64,000 bases of DNA from Bacteroidetes bacterium GWF2_38_335. GTDB taxonomy: Bacteria; Bacteroidota; Bacteroidia; Bacteroidales; GWF2-38-335. How positions within the stretch are numbered: the stretch's first letter is position 1; every line of letters begins with the position of its first letter. The notes below the pieces were generated by a model. It was not told where the DNA came from and did no database searches. It was given only the letters and a program-made list of their open reading frames with translations. Below are positions 25,539-34,620 of the stretch, one piece after another. Position numbers and translations under genes: made by a program. The DNA is taken from assembly GCA_001769535.1 (NCBI GenBank), contig MEOH01000007.1:1-64000 (forward strand), given 5' to 3'.

Positions 25539-26306
25539 TTATTTGTTCATTCCCCTTAACTTGATGCTTGTCATGATTTTCTTTGTGTACAAGGGAAAAT
25601 CACCATTAAGAATCCAACCGTAATAACCGGGGTCTTTATCAAAAATACTGGTAACGGACATCCCTTTGTATTTTCCGAAATTGAATACTTCAACACCGTT
25701 TTCGTCATAAATGATTCTCCCTGCAAAATCAACATTTTTGTTTTGTGAAGAGAATTCATTTAAAAATACTACGTCTTTTTCCAGTTCTTTGTATTTGTCC
25801 AACTGGGCGTTAAGTATTTCCCATGTGGCTTTTACATCGGCTTCGGCGCTGTGGGCATCATTATGGTCTTTGTTACAATAAAATTTGTATGCGGCAGAAA
25901 GTGTGCGTTGTTCCATTTTGTGAAAGATCACCTGCACATCGATAAATTTTCTTTTTTTCATGTCAAAGTCAATCTCTGCCCTGATAAACTCTTCTGCAAG
26001 CAGGGGAAAGTCGAATTTATTGGAATTATAGCCTGCAAGATCACACCCTTCGAGCATGCGGGCAATAACTTTTCCCACCTCTTTAAAAGTGGGTTCGTTT
26101 TTTACATCCTCGTCTGTGATTCCGTGAATCTCGGTGGATTTGGGTGGAATAGGTATTGTGGGATTAATTCGGAACGTTTTAATTTCTTCGTGGCCGTTTG
26201 GCATTACCTTTAGAATGCAAATCTCTACAATGCGGTCAGCTGCCACATTAATCCCCGTTGTTTCCAAATCAATAAAAGCAATGGGGTTTTTAAGTTGTAA
26301 ATTCAT
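25539..26306 (-). CDS. DEDDh 3'-5' exonuclease (DnaQ-like)
   Basis: A 255-residue protein with the DEDDh fold of polymerase III epsilon and RNase T: D13-L-E15 in FIDLETTG (Exo I), the NKFDFPLLAEEF region (Exo II Asp), and HSAEADVKATWEIL (Exo III His/Asp). An additional C-terminal ~85-residue piece contains VFNFGKYKGMSVTSIF, a motif also seen in exodeoxyribonuclease X-like proteins (putative quorum-sensing-regulated-factor/ Exo X C-terminal). It probably removes 3' nucleotides in repair or RNA processing. Located two genes downstream of dnaN's terminator, in a run with PD40 proteins. Confidence 0.88.
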   Translation of the reverse strand: MNLQLKNPIAFIDLETTGINVAADRIVEICILKVMPNGHEEIKTFRINPTIPIPPKSTEIHGITDEDVKNEPTFKEVGKVIARMLEGCDLAGYNSNKFDFPLLAEEFIRAEIDFDMKKRKFIDVQVIFHKMEQRTLSAAYKFYCNKDHNDAHSAEADVKATWEILNAQLDKYKELEKDVVFLNEFSSQNKNVDFAGRIIYDENGVEVFNFGKYKGMSVTSIFDKDPGYYGWILNGDFPLYTKKIMTSIKLRGMNK

Positions 26307-26323
26307 TTTATAATTAAAAATGG

Positions 26324-27913
26324 TTAGAAAGTTCTCTTTTTGGGTGTGGTTTCTGTTTTAACCTTGGGTCGAAGGAAAACATCCATCTGGGTAAAGTTTT
26401 CACCTGCGCTTACTTCAGTTACTTCGAGCGGACGGATATAATCTTCAATTTTCTCACCTTTTATTTTAAGTTCGTATTTGCCCGGAGGTAGCGAAATAAC
26501 ATAGTTTCCGGTATTTGGATTGACAAGATATTGTCCAAACGGATTGTCATTTCCTTCAAGAAATACTTCGATTGTAATTGATTTGTCAAAATCCAGAACC
26601 GGAATTTGCTTAGTGTCCTGTACCTTGATGGTGCCGGTATACAAGTAATCCATCCGTGGCTGGTCATTGAAAACCACCTTATAAATATCAAGGTTTCCAA
26701 AACCACCTTCCCTGAAACTGGCAACATAGGCAAACCTTTTATTGTCGGGAAATGAAATATTCAGATTGTCATAAGTATCATTTATGGGGTATCCGAAATT
26801 TTTCGGAGTTGACCAGGCAAATTTATCACCTTTGCGTGTGCAGGAAAAAATATCGTAACCACCCATTGAATTATATCCTGTTGATGCAAAATATAAATTT
26901 TTGCTGTCATAGGAAATGCTCGGGTAGTTTTCATCAGCCACTGTGTTGATGCCGGGACCAAGATTTATGGGGATTCCGAAGGTACCATCAGGTAGTTTGG
27001 CTGAATAATACAGATCAAATCCGCCAAATCCGCCCGGCCTGTCGCTGGCAAAGATAAGAGTGTCGCCCGAAAAAGTCATGGTGGCGCCACCTTCTTTATA
27101 CTTGGTGTTGATTACATCGCCGGCACTGAAAACGTCCTTATAAGTACCGGCTTTTTTATTGATGTAGAAAATATCAAAATAGGCATTGAAATGGTCATAG
27201 GTTAAAATCAGTGTTTCACCATTTTTGGCATATCCCACACAAAGTTCATTTTCATCAGTGTTGATTTTGCTGCTGAGGGATTTCATAGGCTGCCATGATC
27301 CTGCAACCACATCACAATGAAATACATTTGAGATAAGCATCTGGTAATCGTAGCTGTATTTTTTATTTGATGTAAACACCAGATGTGTTTCGTCAAAATT
27401 AACAAAAGGAAGAAAGTCGGATCTTTTTGTGTTGATATTTTTCCCAAGATTTATGAAGGTAACGTCTAAAGGACTTTTTATCAATTCTTCAGCATTGGTG
27501 CAGTTTACTAAGTACTTTTTCGATTCTTCAACCAATTCACCTAAAGCATCTTTTGATTTAATGTATTCTTCGAACTTGGCTTTTGCCTTTTCAAATTCAT
27601 GTTTATGAAAAAGGGCCAGCGCATAATAATAATGTGTATCGAAAGGATAATTTTTCTGATTCATGGCAATTTCAAGATATTTTAATGCCTGTGATTTGTC
27701 GTCATCTGTTTTCAGATAACAAATGGCAATACGGTAATTTACCACAACATCCTGTGCATCGCGCTTCCATATTTTCAGATACTGCTCGCGGGCAACATCG
27801 AAATTATCTGCGTCGAAATTGGCATCTGCCTCGGCTCTGTCCTGACTCTGTAAAACCATTGAAAAAAGGAAAGCAGGAATAATGAGTATGTATTTTAATT
27901 TATTGTAATTCAT
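26324..27913 (-). CDS. TPR and PD40 beta-propeller surface/periplasmic protein A
   Basis: About 529 residues from the ATG at 27913, giving signal peptide ending VLQSQ; an ATG at 27931 would add a basic hexapeptide. N-terminal TPR-type helices (e.g. NYRIAICYLKTDDDKSQALKYLEIA) are followed by a six-blade-like series of PD40 units (DFLPFVNFDETHLVFTSNKK, LIFASDRPGGFGGFDLYY, NLYFASTGYNSMGGYDIF) and a C-terminal beta domain with NPNTGNYVISLPPGKYEL, similar to a carboxypeptidase-regulatory-like fold. The layout resembles T9SS protein PorE but without the OmpA C-terminal domain. It is adjacent to and clearly homologous with the next gene. Confidence 0.82.
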   Translation of the reverse strand: MNYNKLKYILIIPAFLFSMVLQSQDRAEADANFDADNFDVAREQYLKIWKRDAQDVVVNYRIAICYLKTDDDKSQALKYLEIAMNQKNYPFDTHYYYALALFHKHEFEKAKAKFEEYIKSKDALGELVEESKKYLVNCTNAEELIKSPLDVTFINLGKNINTKRSDFLPFVNFDETHLVFTSNKKYSYDYQMLISNVFHCDVVAGSWQPMKSLSSKINTDENELCVGYAKNGETLILTYDHFNAYFDIFYINKKAGTYKDVFSAGDVINTKYKEGGATMTFSGDTLIFASDRPGGFGGFDLYYSAKLPDGTFGIPINLGPGINTVADENYPSISYDSKNLYFASTGYNSMGGYDIFSCTRKGDKFAWSTPKNFGYPINDTYDNLNISFPDNKRFAYVASFREGGFGNLDIYKVVFNDQPRMDYLYTGTIKVQDTKQIPVLDFDKSITIEVFLEGNDNPFGQYLVNPNTGNYVISLPPGKYELKIKGEKIEDYIRPLEVTEVSAGENFTQMDVFLRPKVKTETTPKKRTF

Positions 27914-27946
27914 ATGCTTAGTTTTTCTCATGATATTACGTATAAA

Positions 27947-29512
27947 CTAGTTTTTTGTTGTCAGGTAAACAGCCTTTTCAATTTCATTAACAAATTGGTT
28001 GCGGTCGCCAATGGAAAATGCTTCCTCATGGGTTTCAAAACCTTCGTATTCAACTTTTAATGTATAAGATCCGGGGGGCAGGATGGCTACAAAATTACCC
28101 GTTCCCGGTTTTGGCAGATACATTCCATAAAGGTTCCCGAATTTGTCATAAATTTCAATAACCAAATCGCTCGATTCGCCTGAAAAAGATTTGGAAGATT
28201 CTGGTCCGCCAAAACGAATTTCACCTTTGATCAGGGTGCGTTCAATGTCCACATCATTGTAAATCAGCCGATAGATGTCATAACCACCGAAGCCTTCTTT
28301 TCTGATTGATGAAACATATGCATATCTTTTGTTTTTCGGAAAAGATATTGTCTTGTCATCATCAGAGGTGTTGATCGGGTAGCCCAGATTCAGGGGTTTT
28401 GTCCATGCCTGACTGGTAGTATTCCAGTAAGTAACGAAAAGGTCATAACCACCGATGCTGTTGTGTCCTTTGGATGCAAAATACAGTTCGGTTCCTTCGG
28501 CTGAGATATTTGGAAATGCATCATCGTATGGAGTATTGATGGCAAGGTTCTCAGGGTCTCCCCATGTTCCGTTGGGAAGCTTTTTGATCATGTAAATATC
28601 CAACCCGCCTTTTCCATATGGTGATTCGGCAGAAACGAAAATGGATGTGCCGTCGCCATTAATACAACAGCCTGTTTCACGGGATTTGGTATTGATTATA
28701 TTGAGTAATTCCTTGTCTTTTTCATTGATTCTTAACTCACGTGTTTTTTTCTCAGCCAGATTGATGTCTGAATAGTCGCCGTCAACGCTGTTGCAGATAA
28801 ATACTTTTTTGCCGTTGGGGGTAATTGAAACAGGTTCTTCATTGTCGAAGGTGTTTACATTTTTATCGCTTGTGGCAAAAGTCCAACTGCCTTTTTCAGG
28901 ATGAGAAACAAAAACGTTTACCTCAAAAGTACCATATAATTCGTCATATTTTTTATTGGATGCAAATACCAGGTAACTTTCATCTTCGGGAACAAAAGGG
29001 TTAAAGTCGTCAAGGGTTGAGTTGACTTTATCGCCCAGGTTTTCGAAGGTCACATTTACAGGCTGCGACATTATTTCCTTGGAATTGTATGCCTGTTTAA
29101 TAAAACGCTCGCTTTCGTTAAGGAAAATCTCTTTTGTTTTGGCTCCCGACTTATATTCCATAAAGCACTCAACGGCTTTGGAATATTCATAAATATATAA
29201 ATAGGCCCTTCCAAGGTAATAGTGTTTTTCAGGTTCAACAGATTCCAGTTTCACTGCTTTTTCAAGCAATTTGACAGCAAGATCCCTTTTTCTGTTTGTT
29301 TCAATATAACATACGCCAAGAGGAAAAAAATATTCAGGATTGACTGTGTCCAGCTTATAAAGCCGTTCAAATTCTTTAACTGCAAGCCCATATTCACCTT
29401 GTGCAAAATGATCCTGACCTTTTTTCAGTAGGTCTTTTACAAAGGGATCTTCCTGAGAGAATGAAACAGCTGCGATAAAAAAAAGAGCAAGTGCAATAAT
29501 CTTTTTAGCCAT
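27947..29512 (-). CDS. TPR and PD40 beta-propeller surface/periplasmic protein B
   Basis: A 521-residue paralogue of the downstream protein: signal peptide MAKKIIALALFFIAAVSFSQ, TPR-like helices (ALAVKLLEKAVKL-type units at ~20-130), PD40 units (FNPFVPEDESYLVFASNKK, IFVSAESPYGKGGLDIYM, LYFASKGHNSIGGYDLF), and a C-terminal domain with KPGTGNFVAILPPGSYTLKV. The shared KHGHNS/GYNSMGGYD-type motif and final domain show a tandem duplication. Both lack an OmpA domain, so neither is full PorE. Likely outer-membrane-linked proteins of unknown binding partner. The gene follows the dnaN terminator by 14 bases with no clear promoter between. Confidence 0.82.
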   Translation of the reverse strand: MAKKIIALALFFIAAVSFSQEDPFVKDLLKKGQDHFAQGEYGLAVKEFERLYKLDTVNPEYFFPLGVCYIETNRKRDLAVKLLEKAVKLESVEPEKHYYLGRAYLYIYEYSKAVECFMEYKSGAKTKEIFLNESERFIKQAYNSKEIMSQPVNVTFENLGDKVNSTLDDFNPFVPEDESYLVFASNKKYDELYGTFEVNVFVSHPEKGSWTFATSDKNVNTFDNEEPVSITPNGKKVFICNSVDGDYSDINLAEKKTRELRINEKDKELLNIINTKSRETGCCINGDGTSIFVSAESPYGKGGLDIYMIKKLPNGTWGDPENLAINTPYDDAFPNISAEGTELYFASKGHNSIGGYDLFVTYWNTTSQAWTKPLNLGYPINTSDDDKTISFPKNKRYAYVSSIRKEGFGGYDIYRLIYNDVDIERTLIKGEIRFGGPESSKSFSGESSDLVIEIYDKFGNLYGMYLPKPGTGNFVAILPPGSYTLKVEYEGFETHEEAFSIGDRNQFVNEIEKAVYLTTKN

Positions 29513-29525
29513 GGTTGGTGATTTT

Positions 29526-29554
29526 AAAAAAAAAGGAGATTCAGTGAATCTCCC
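29526..29554 (-). terminator. Rho-independent terminator of dnaN
   Basis: On the minus strand GGAGATTC pairs with GAATCTCC around loop ACT, preceded by GGG and followed by a run of nine U (the A run at 29526-29534). It lies 7 bases after the dnaN stop. Confidence 0.85.
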
Positions 29555-29560
29555 GTTATT

Positions 29561-30691
29561 TTATGAATTGATCATCATCGGCATCAGGAGCATGAGTACG
29601 TCCTCGTGCTCATTATCCTTTTCCAGCGGAGTAAGCAGTCCGGCCCGAGTAGGATCCGAAAGTTCCATAACCGCTTCGGATGAAGATAAATTTGACAATA
29701 TTTCAATAAGGAATATGGATTTGAATCCGATTTCCATTTCGTCGCCATCATATTGACAATTAACTCTTTCATGTGCTGAAATAGCAAAATCAATGTCCTG
29801 CGCCGATATTTTCAACTGATTTCCGTTAAGTTCGAGTTTCACCAGATTGCTGGCGGGGTTTGAGAAAATAGATACCCTTTTGAGTGTATTGTAAAATTCA
29901 ACTCTGTCGATAATCAGTTTGTTTGGGTTTTCCTGTGGAATCACAGAATTGTAACTTGGATAATTGCCTTCAACGAGTCTGCAAATCAATTTGAAGTTGG
30001 TAAGTGAGAAAAACGCATTTTTATCATCAAACTCTATCAGTACCTGGTTTTCTTCTTTTGGCAGAATAGCTTTCAGAAGTGATGCCGGTTTTTTAGGAAG
30101 GATGAATGATGCGGTTATGCCAGATTCAATATCTTTTCTTTTGTATCTGACTAGTTTGTGTGCGTCTGAAGCAACAAAGGTGATTTCTTCTTCAGTAATT
30201 TCAAAGAAAATACCGTTCATAACCGGACGAAGTTCATCGTCGGCTGTGGCGAAGAGGGTTTTGAGAATTCCCTGGTTCAGTACATCAGCTTTTACAGTTA
30301 TTTTGGATGACTTGTCCACTTTAATAGTTGGCATTTGCGGAAAATCACCGCCATTTTGACCTTTAATCTGATATTTACCATTTTCAGTGGTAACTTCGAC
30401 ATTTAAGGTGTCAACATCAATGTTAAAGGAAAGGGGAAGATCTGAAAACTCCTTCAGTATATCATTAAGTCTTTTTGCTTCAATGGCAATAACTCCTTCT
30501 CCCTTGGCATTTTCAAGTTTTATGCTGGTGGTGAATGTTGTCTCCAGATCAGAGGCAGTAATCACCAATTCATTATCACTCAGGTCAAATAAATAATTGT
30601 CCAGTATGGGCAATGTGTTTTTTGAACTGATTACCTTTCCGACCGCCTGCAGGTGGCTCAACAATAAAGAACTTGATATTACAAAATTCAT
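29561..30691 (-). CDS. dnaN: DNA polymerase III beta subunit (sliding clamp)
   Basis: The 376-residue product matches the three-domain beta clamp that encircles DNA and tethers polymerases and repair factors. Seen are MNFVISSSLLLSHLQAVGKVI at the start, NTLPILDNYLFDL, the internal VKADVLNQGILKTLFA, GNYPSYNSVIP, and the C-terminal VLMLLMPMMI. The standard dnaA neighbour is absent; in Bacteroidota dnaN often lies by gldF/gldG, as here. It has its own -7 box at 30724-30731 and a strong terminator, so it forms a single-gene unit. Confidence 0.97.
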   Translation of the reverse strand: MNFVISSSLLLSHLQAVGKVISSKNTLPILDNYLFDLSDNELVITASDLETTFTTSIKLENAKGEGVIAIEAKRLNDILKEFSDLPLSFNIDVDTLNVEVTTENGKYQIKGQNGGDFPQMPTIKVDKSSKITVKADVLNQGILKTLFATADDELRPVMNGIFFEITEEEITFVASDAHKLVRYKRKDIESGITASFILPKKPASLLKAILPKEENQVLIEFDDKNAFFSLTNFKLICRLVEGNYPSYNSVIPQENPNKLIIDRVEFYNTLKRVSIFSNPASNLVKLELNGNQLKISAQDIDFAISAHERVNCQYDGDEMEIGFKSIFLIEILSNLSSSEAVMELSDPTRAGLLTPLEKDNEHEDVLMLLMPMMINS

Positions 30692-30723
30692 TTTCAGTGG
30701 GTTTTAAAATTTAACGTAATTTT

Positions 30724-30731
30724 CAAAATTA
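30724..30731 (-). promoter_or_regulatory. Putative -7 box for dnaN
   Basis: Minus-strand TAATTTTG matches TAnnTTTG, 33 bases before the dnaN ATG. Confidence 0.45.
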
Positions 30732-30860
30732 TCATAAACTCCAGTTTGTATGGACTATCAAGGTTTTTAGATATCAACAAATAGGGAATTTTTATTAACA
30801 CTTAGCAGAGATGACACCGCTTTAAGTACCAATACCTAAACCCCGGCCTGAGCGTTGGAG

Positions 30861-31883
30861 TTATTCAAGAAACATTTCAATATCCGGGGTAAGCGGATCG
30901 AATACAAAATATTGTAAGATGATCAAGCCGTGTTTGTCGGTATAGCCAAAGGCTCTGTCGGGGTCCCATTGCATTTCTTTTCCTTCTTCATCCAAAAGTC
31001 CGTCGCCCGGCCTTCTAAACATTTTGATGATGTTTTTTTTGCCTTTGTTGTCGGTGAGGGTAATTACTTTTAAGGGTTTGCTTTTTATCACTGAATCAAC
31101 TTGTTGTGGACTAAGTGAAACCACAATGCTTTCGTAAAACACTTTTTTGTATCCGGCAAGTAATTTTTTGACCATTATGGTATCAAATGCGGGGAAATTT
31201 TTTCCTGATACAGAAGAAAGTTCAAAGCGGTTATTTCCCAGATTGGATGCGATGTATGATCTGTCCGGATTTTCTCCATCTTCAATTTTTAATGATTTGA
31301 TTTCCTCAAATTTATATTTGAAAATGGATTTTTCTTTCCATTCTTCTACGTCACAAAAGAATCTTGAAGACAAAAAGCCGGTAAAACCGGGTATGTGCGT
31401 AATCTGTGGCTCGCAAGCCATCAAACCGTCTATTTCCATGAGCATGAAAGTGCCAAATTGATCTTTTGTTGCACCACCCACGTACCATGTTTTAATTAGT
31501 CCGTTTTTATCGTAAATCTCCACTTTCGTTGATCTGCCGGCCATGTTTCTAACAATGGTATTGTGCGAGGATTTTGATACCGGCATTTTAATTTCAATCC
31601 GGCAGATGGTTTTAAGAATATTGAAAATTGCATCTTTTCTTGCCGGGTATTTGCCATTTACAAGCCATCCATCCTTTGATCTTTCCAAAGTCACTGATTT
31701 TCCTGATTTTTCTGCAATAAAAATTTTTGTCACAGAGGCTGTGTCTTTTACCGCAAACTGCTTAAATTCTTCACCGTTACCACAATCATCAGATGATGTT
31801 TTTCCGTAAAATTTAAGAAAATATACTACCAGTCCGGCCAGAACCAGCACAATAATTAAAAGAATAATGTTTTGTTTTTTCAC
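30861..31883 (-). CDS. DUF4340 protein of the Gld ABC transporter cluster
   Basis: A 340-residue membrane-anchored protein: one N-terminal helix (NIILLIIVLVLAGLVVYFLKFYG) then a periplasmic beta-rich region that fits DUF4340, a family common beside gldG-like ABC genes (e.g. GSGKSVTLERSKDGWLVNGKY, IRNMAGRSTKVEIYDKNG, VGGATKDQFGTFML). DUF4340 proteins are thought to work with the GldG-type substrate-binding part of the exporter. The gene starts 15 bases after the gldG stop, so the three genes gldF, gldG and this one are one unit. Confidence 0.85.
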   Translation of the reverse strand: MKKQNIILLIIVLVLAGLVVYFLKFYGKTSSDDCGNGEEFKQFAVKDTASVTKIFIAEKSGKSVTLERSKDGWLVNGKYPARKDAIFNILKTICRIEIKMPVSKSSHNTIVRNMAGRSTKVEIYDKNGLIKTWYVGGATKDQFGTFMLMEIDGLMACEPQITHIPGFTGFLSSRFFCDVEEWKEKSIFKYKFEEIKSLKIEDGENPDRSYIASNLGNNRFELSSVSGKNFPAFDTIMVKKLLAGYKKVFYESIVVSLSPQQVDSVIKSKPLKVITLTDNKGKKNIIKMFRRPGDGLLDEEGKEMQWDPDRAFGYTDKHGLIILQYFVFDPLTPDIEMFLE

Positions 31884-31898
31884 GACAGTAATTATTTG

Positions 31899-33716
31899 TT
31901 AGTTACCGGCAGGTGCCGAAAATTTTCTTTTTCTGAAAAATGTAAATATAAATCCAAAGACTATGATAATAAGTATTGGAAGCACCGAATTGATTACCTG
32001 CCATTTAAATCGGTCTTTGGTGATGGTCATCTTATTTAAAAACCTTTGTTTGAATTTTTTTGTGCGCAACCCCATATATCCGGTATCTCCAACCAGGTAA
32101 TTTACTGCATTCATTACAAATTCCTTGTTTCCTTTGTACACAACGTTGTTCGACCGGTCGGCACCAAGGGGCAGGGGATAGGGATTGCCGCTGTTAAGGC
32201 GGTAATAATTTTTGATTATGTCGCCATCGCCCACAACAATCATGCTGGTTTCCACACTGTTTGGCAGAAATGCTATTTCTTTGCTGTTGGCAATTTCAGG
32301 TGGGATGCGGTTTTTATAGAGAGATTCAAATTTTCCTTCAAGTAAAACAGCAATTGGCAAATCATGTTCCTTAAATCCAATATCCATTGGGTTTTTATAG
32401 AGGTATTCAACAGTTATTTCAACGGGAGTGATAAATGCATCAGAGTTTTGTGAGGTTTTTAGCAAAATGGTCTTTTTTATTGATGGGGATTCACCAACAG
32501 TATCGACAACTGATGGAAATTCAGTTTTGATATAGTCAATGTCCTTTGTAATAACATGCTCGTTTCCTGAAGAAATCAATGGATAATAGTACCATGGGCG
32601 GGGGTCATAACGCGGTGGATTGGTGTTTGAAACTGGAATGGGAATAAATCCACATTGTTTATCAATGATGATATTCGGATTGATTCTGGCTCCGTATTTA
32701 TATAACTGGTCAGCAAGATTGACATCTTTTGCCATTCCAATGGTAATCGGAGAAAATGACAGGCTGTCTTCGTTTGGTTCTACATGGTCGATGAACCATA
32801 AAATTTTTCCACCCCGCATGATATATTGGTCCAGTATAAACTTATCTCTTTCGCTATAAGCCGAATCGGGCTTTGCAATAACAAGTACATCATATTTATT
32901 TATAACCCTGTATTTATCAGGTCCAACTGAATCTCTCATCGTTAAACTGCTGAGGTTTTCATCCAGCTTCACTCTTACCACATCATAATAACTTACCAGT
33001 TCATAAAAAATATCGGCCACGGCTATCTCGGGCAACTCGCCATGTCCTTCCAAAAAAGCAACAGTCCTTTTTGTTTTTGTGGTGAGTTTCCTGATAGCTG
33101 TAATGAATTTATATTCTAACCGCTGAACACAATTATTCAGTGTTGCACGGTCAAGTTCGCCTGGATTTCGGGTGTAATCATCTTCTCCGTCAATGAGGTT
33201 GACAGATATTTCTTTGTCGCGATATCTTAGTATGGCTGCGGGATAAACAACTTTTTGTTCCCAATTTTCTTCAGAATCTATTCCTTTTACATATTCATAG
33301 CGAATCCCTTTTTTAAAGAGTTGCATGTGTATGTCGTTTTTCTCTTTGGGATTGGTTGTGTTTTCAAGCGGATCAAATACTGTATATTGAATATTGTTTC
33401 CGGAATAGGCAATAAGGTTGTCGAAAAATTCTTTTGTTGCTTTTTTCAGCCTGTTGTAACCCGGAGGTATGTCTCCTTCCAGTAAAAGCTCAATGTAAAC
33501 CACATCATCCAGATTTTCAATCAGGTCAATGGTTTCGTCTGATAATGTATATCTTTTATCTGTGGTGAGGTCTATTCTTGTGAAAACATACTGCCCCAGG
33601 ATGTTTAACAGTGCAATAATAGCCAGAACAAGTACCAACTGAATAAGGTTGTTGGTGCGTAAACTTCTTTTGCTGTTTATTTTTTTTGCTTCTGCCATTT
33701 TTTCTTCTTTTACCAT
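31899..33716 (-). CDS. gldG: Gliding motility ABC transporter substrate-binding protein GldG
   Basis: At 605 residues this is the normal GldG size. An N-terminal helix (LIQLVLVLAIIALLNILGQYVF), a large extracytoplasmic domain with RIDLTTDKRYTLSDET, GHGELPEIAVADIFYEL, YDVLVIAKPDSAYSE, and a C-terminal helix (VLPILIIIVFGFIFTFFRKRK) mark it as the GldG family, partner of GldF and the ATPase GldA in an ABC exporter needed for gliding. The ATG at 33716 overlaps gldF by seven bases; a second ATG at 33698 is possible. gldA is not adjacent. Confidence 0.95.
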   Translation of the reverse strand: MVKEEKMAEAKKINSKRSLRTNNLIQLVLVLAIIALLNILGQYVFTRIDLTTDKRYTLSDETIDLIENLDDVVYIELLLEGDIPPGYNRLKKATKEFFDNLIAYSGNNIQYTVFDPLENTTNPKEKNDIHMQLFKKGIRYEYVKGIDSEENWEQKVVYPAAILRYRDKEISVNLIDGEDDYTRNPGELDRATLNNCVQRLEYKFITAIRKLTTKTKRTVAFLEGHGELPEIAVADIFYELVSYYDVVRVKLDENLSSLTMRDSVGPDKYRVINKYDVLVIAKPDSAYSERDKFILDQYIMRGGKILWFIDHVEPNEDSLSFSPITIGMAKDVNLADQLYKYGARINPNIIIDKQCGFIPIPVSNTNPPRYDPRPWYYYPLISSGNEHVITKDIDYIKTEFPSVVDTVGESPSIKKTILLKTSQNSDAFITPVEITVEYLYKNPMDIGFKEHDLPIAVLLEGKFESLYKNRIPPEIANSKEIAFLPNSVETSMIVVGDGDIIKNYYRLNSGNPYPLPLGADRSNNVVYKGNKEFVMNAVNYLVGDTGYMGLRTKKFKQRFLNKMTITKDRFKWQVINSVLPILIIIVFGFIFTFFRKRKFSAPAGN

Positions 33717-34441
33717 TTTCTGCTTTCTAGAACAAGTTTAGTAAACACAATAAATAAACCAATTACACTAATGAAATAGATCATATCTCGTGAGTCAATT
33801 ACTCCCCGGCTGATTGAAAAATAATGGTCGTTGATGCCCAGTCCCATTATAAACTCCTGAACCTCATAATTGCCTATGATGCTGCTCATGGCATCGAATC
33901 CGTAATAAAAGAAAAAGGAAAGTATAATGGATATGATCAGCGAAACAATCTGGTTATCGGTTATTGATGAACAAAAAACACCGATGGCAACATAAACCGC
34001 TGCTAAAAAAAACAAGCCAATGTATGAACCCCATGTTCCGCCGGAGTCCAGACTGCCAACCGGTTCTCCAAGCATGTAAATGCTGTAATAGAAAATCAAT
34101 GTTGGTAAAAGTGCAATCACAACCAATGTAAGTCCGGCAAGGTATTTTGCCATAATTATTTTCAGGTCACTAATGGGCCTGGTGAAAAGAAGTTCAATGG
34201 TTCCCGATCTTTTTTCTTCGGCAAAAAGACGCATGGTGATTGCCGGAATAAGAATCAGGAAAAACCAGGGTGCCATTAGGAAGAGGGTGTCCAGACTGGC
34301 AATTCCTCCGTCAAGAATGTTCATTTCACCCGGAAGGATCCATATAAAAAAGCTGTTCAGCAAGAGAAAGACCACGATGGCGATGTAGCCGGTCAGTGAA
34401 TTTAGAAAGCTCCTGATCTCTTTTAGGAAAAGTGTATACAT
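33710..34441 (-). CDS. gldF: Gliding motility ABC transporter permease GldF
   Basis: This 243-residue permease has six transmembrane helices and the ABC-2 layout of GldF: opening LFLKEIRSFLNSLTGYIAIVVF, then ITMRLFAEEKRSGTIELLFTRPI (the coupling-helix region EERSGTIE), then VYVAIGVFCSSITDNQIV. It forms the membrane channel of the Gld ABC system with GldG and GldA. It is first in the unit gldF-gldG-DUF4340; a -7 box lies 21 bases upstream. GldF/G presence supports a gliding-type or T9SS-rich envelope but does not prove motility. Confidence 0.95.
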   Translation of the reverse strand: MYTLFLKEIRSFLNSLTGYIAIVVFLLLNSFFIWILPGEMNILDGGIASLDTLFLMAPWFFLILIPAITMRLFAEEKRSGTIELLFTRPISDLKIIMAKYLAGLTLVVIALLPTLIFYYSIYMLGEPVGSLDSGGTWGSYIGLFFLAAVYVAIGVFCSSITDNQIVSLIISIILSFFFYYGFDAMSSIIGNYEVQEFIMGLGINDHYFSISRGVIDSRDMIYFISVIGLFIVFTKLVLESRKW

Positions 34442-34461
34442 TTTTCAAATTTTTGAACCTG

Positions 34462-34469
34462 CAAATTTA
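34462..34469 (-). promoter_or_regulatory. Putative -7 box for gldF operon
   Basis: Minus-strand TAAATTTG matches TAnnTTTG, 21 bases before the gldF ATG. Confidence 0.45.
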
Positions 34470-34620
34470 AACTAATTTTCGGTAAAATATAAAATCTTGC
34501 AGGCAATGAACAATGCATATGTTAAAAGATATTAATGTCGAATCATGTAATTTGTTATTATTCAATGCCGTGTACTTATCAATATGAATAATCTCAGGAA
34601 AATATAAAAAAAATGGACCA

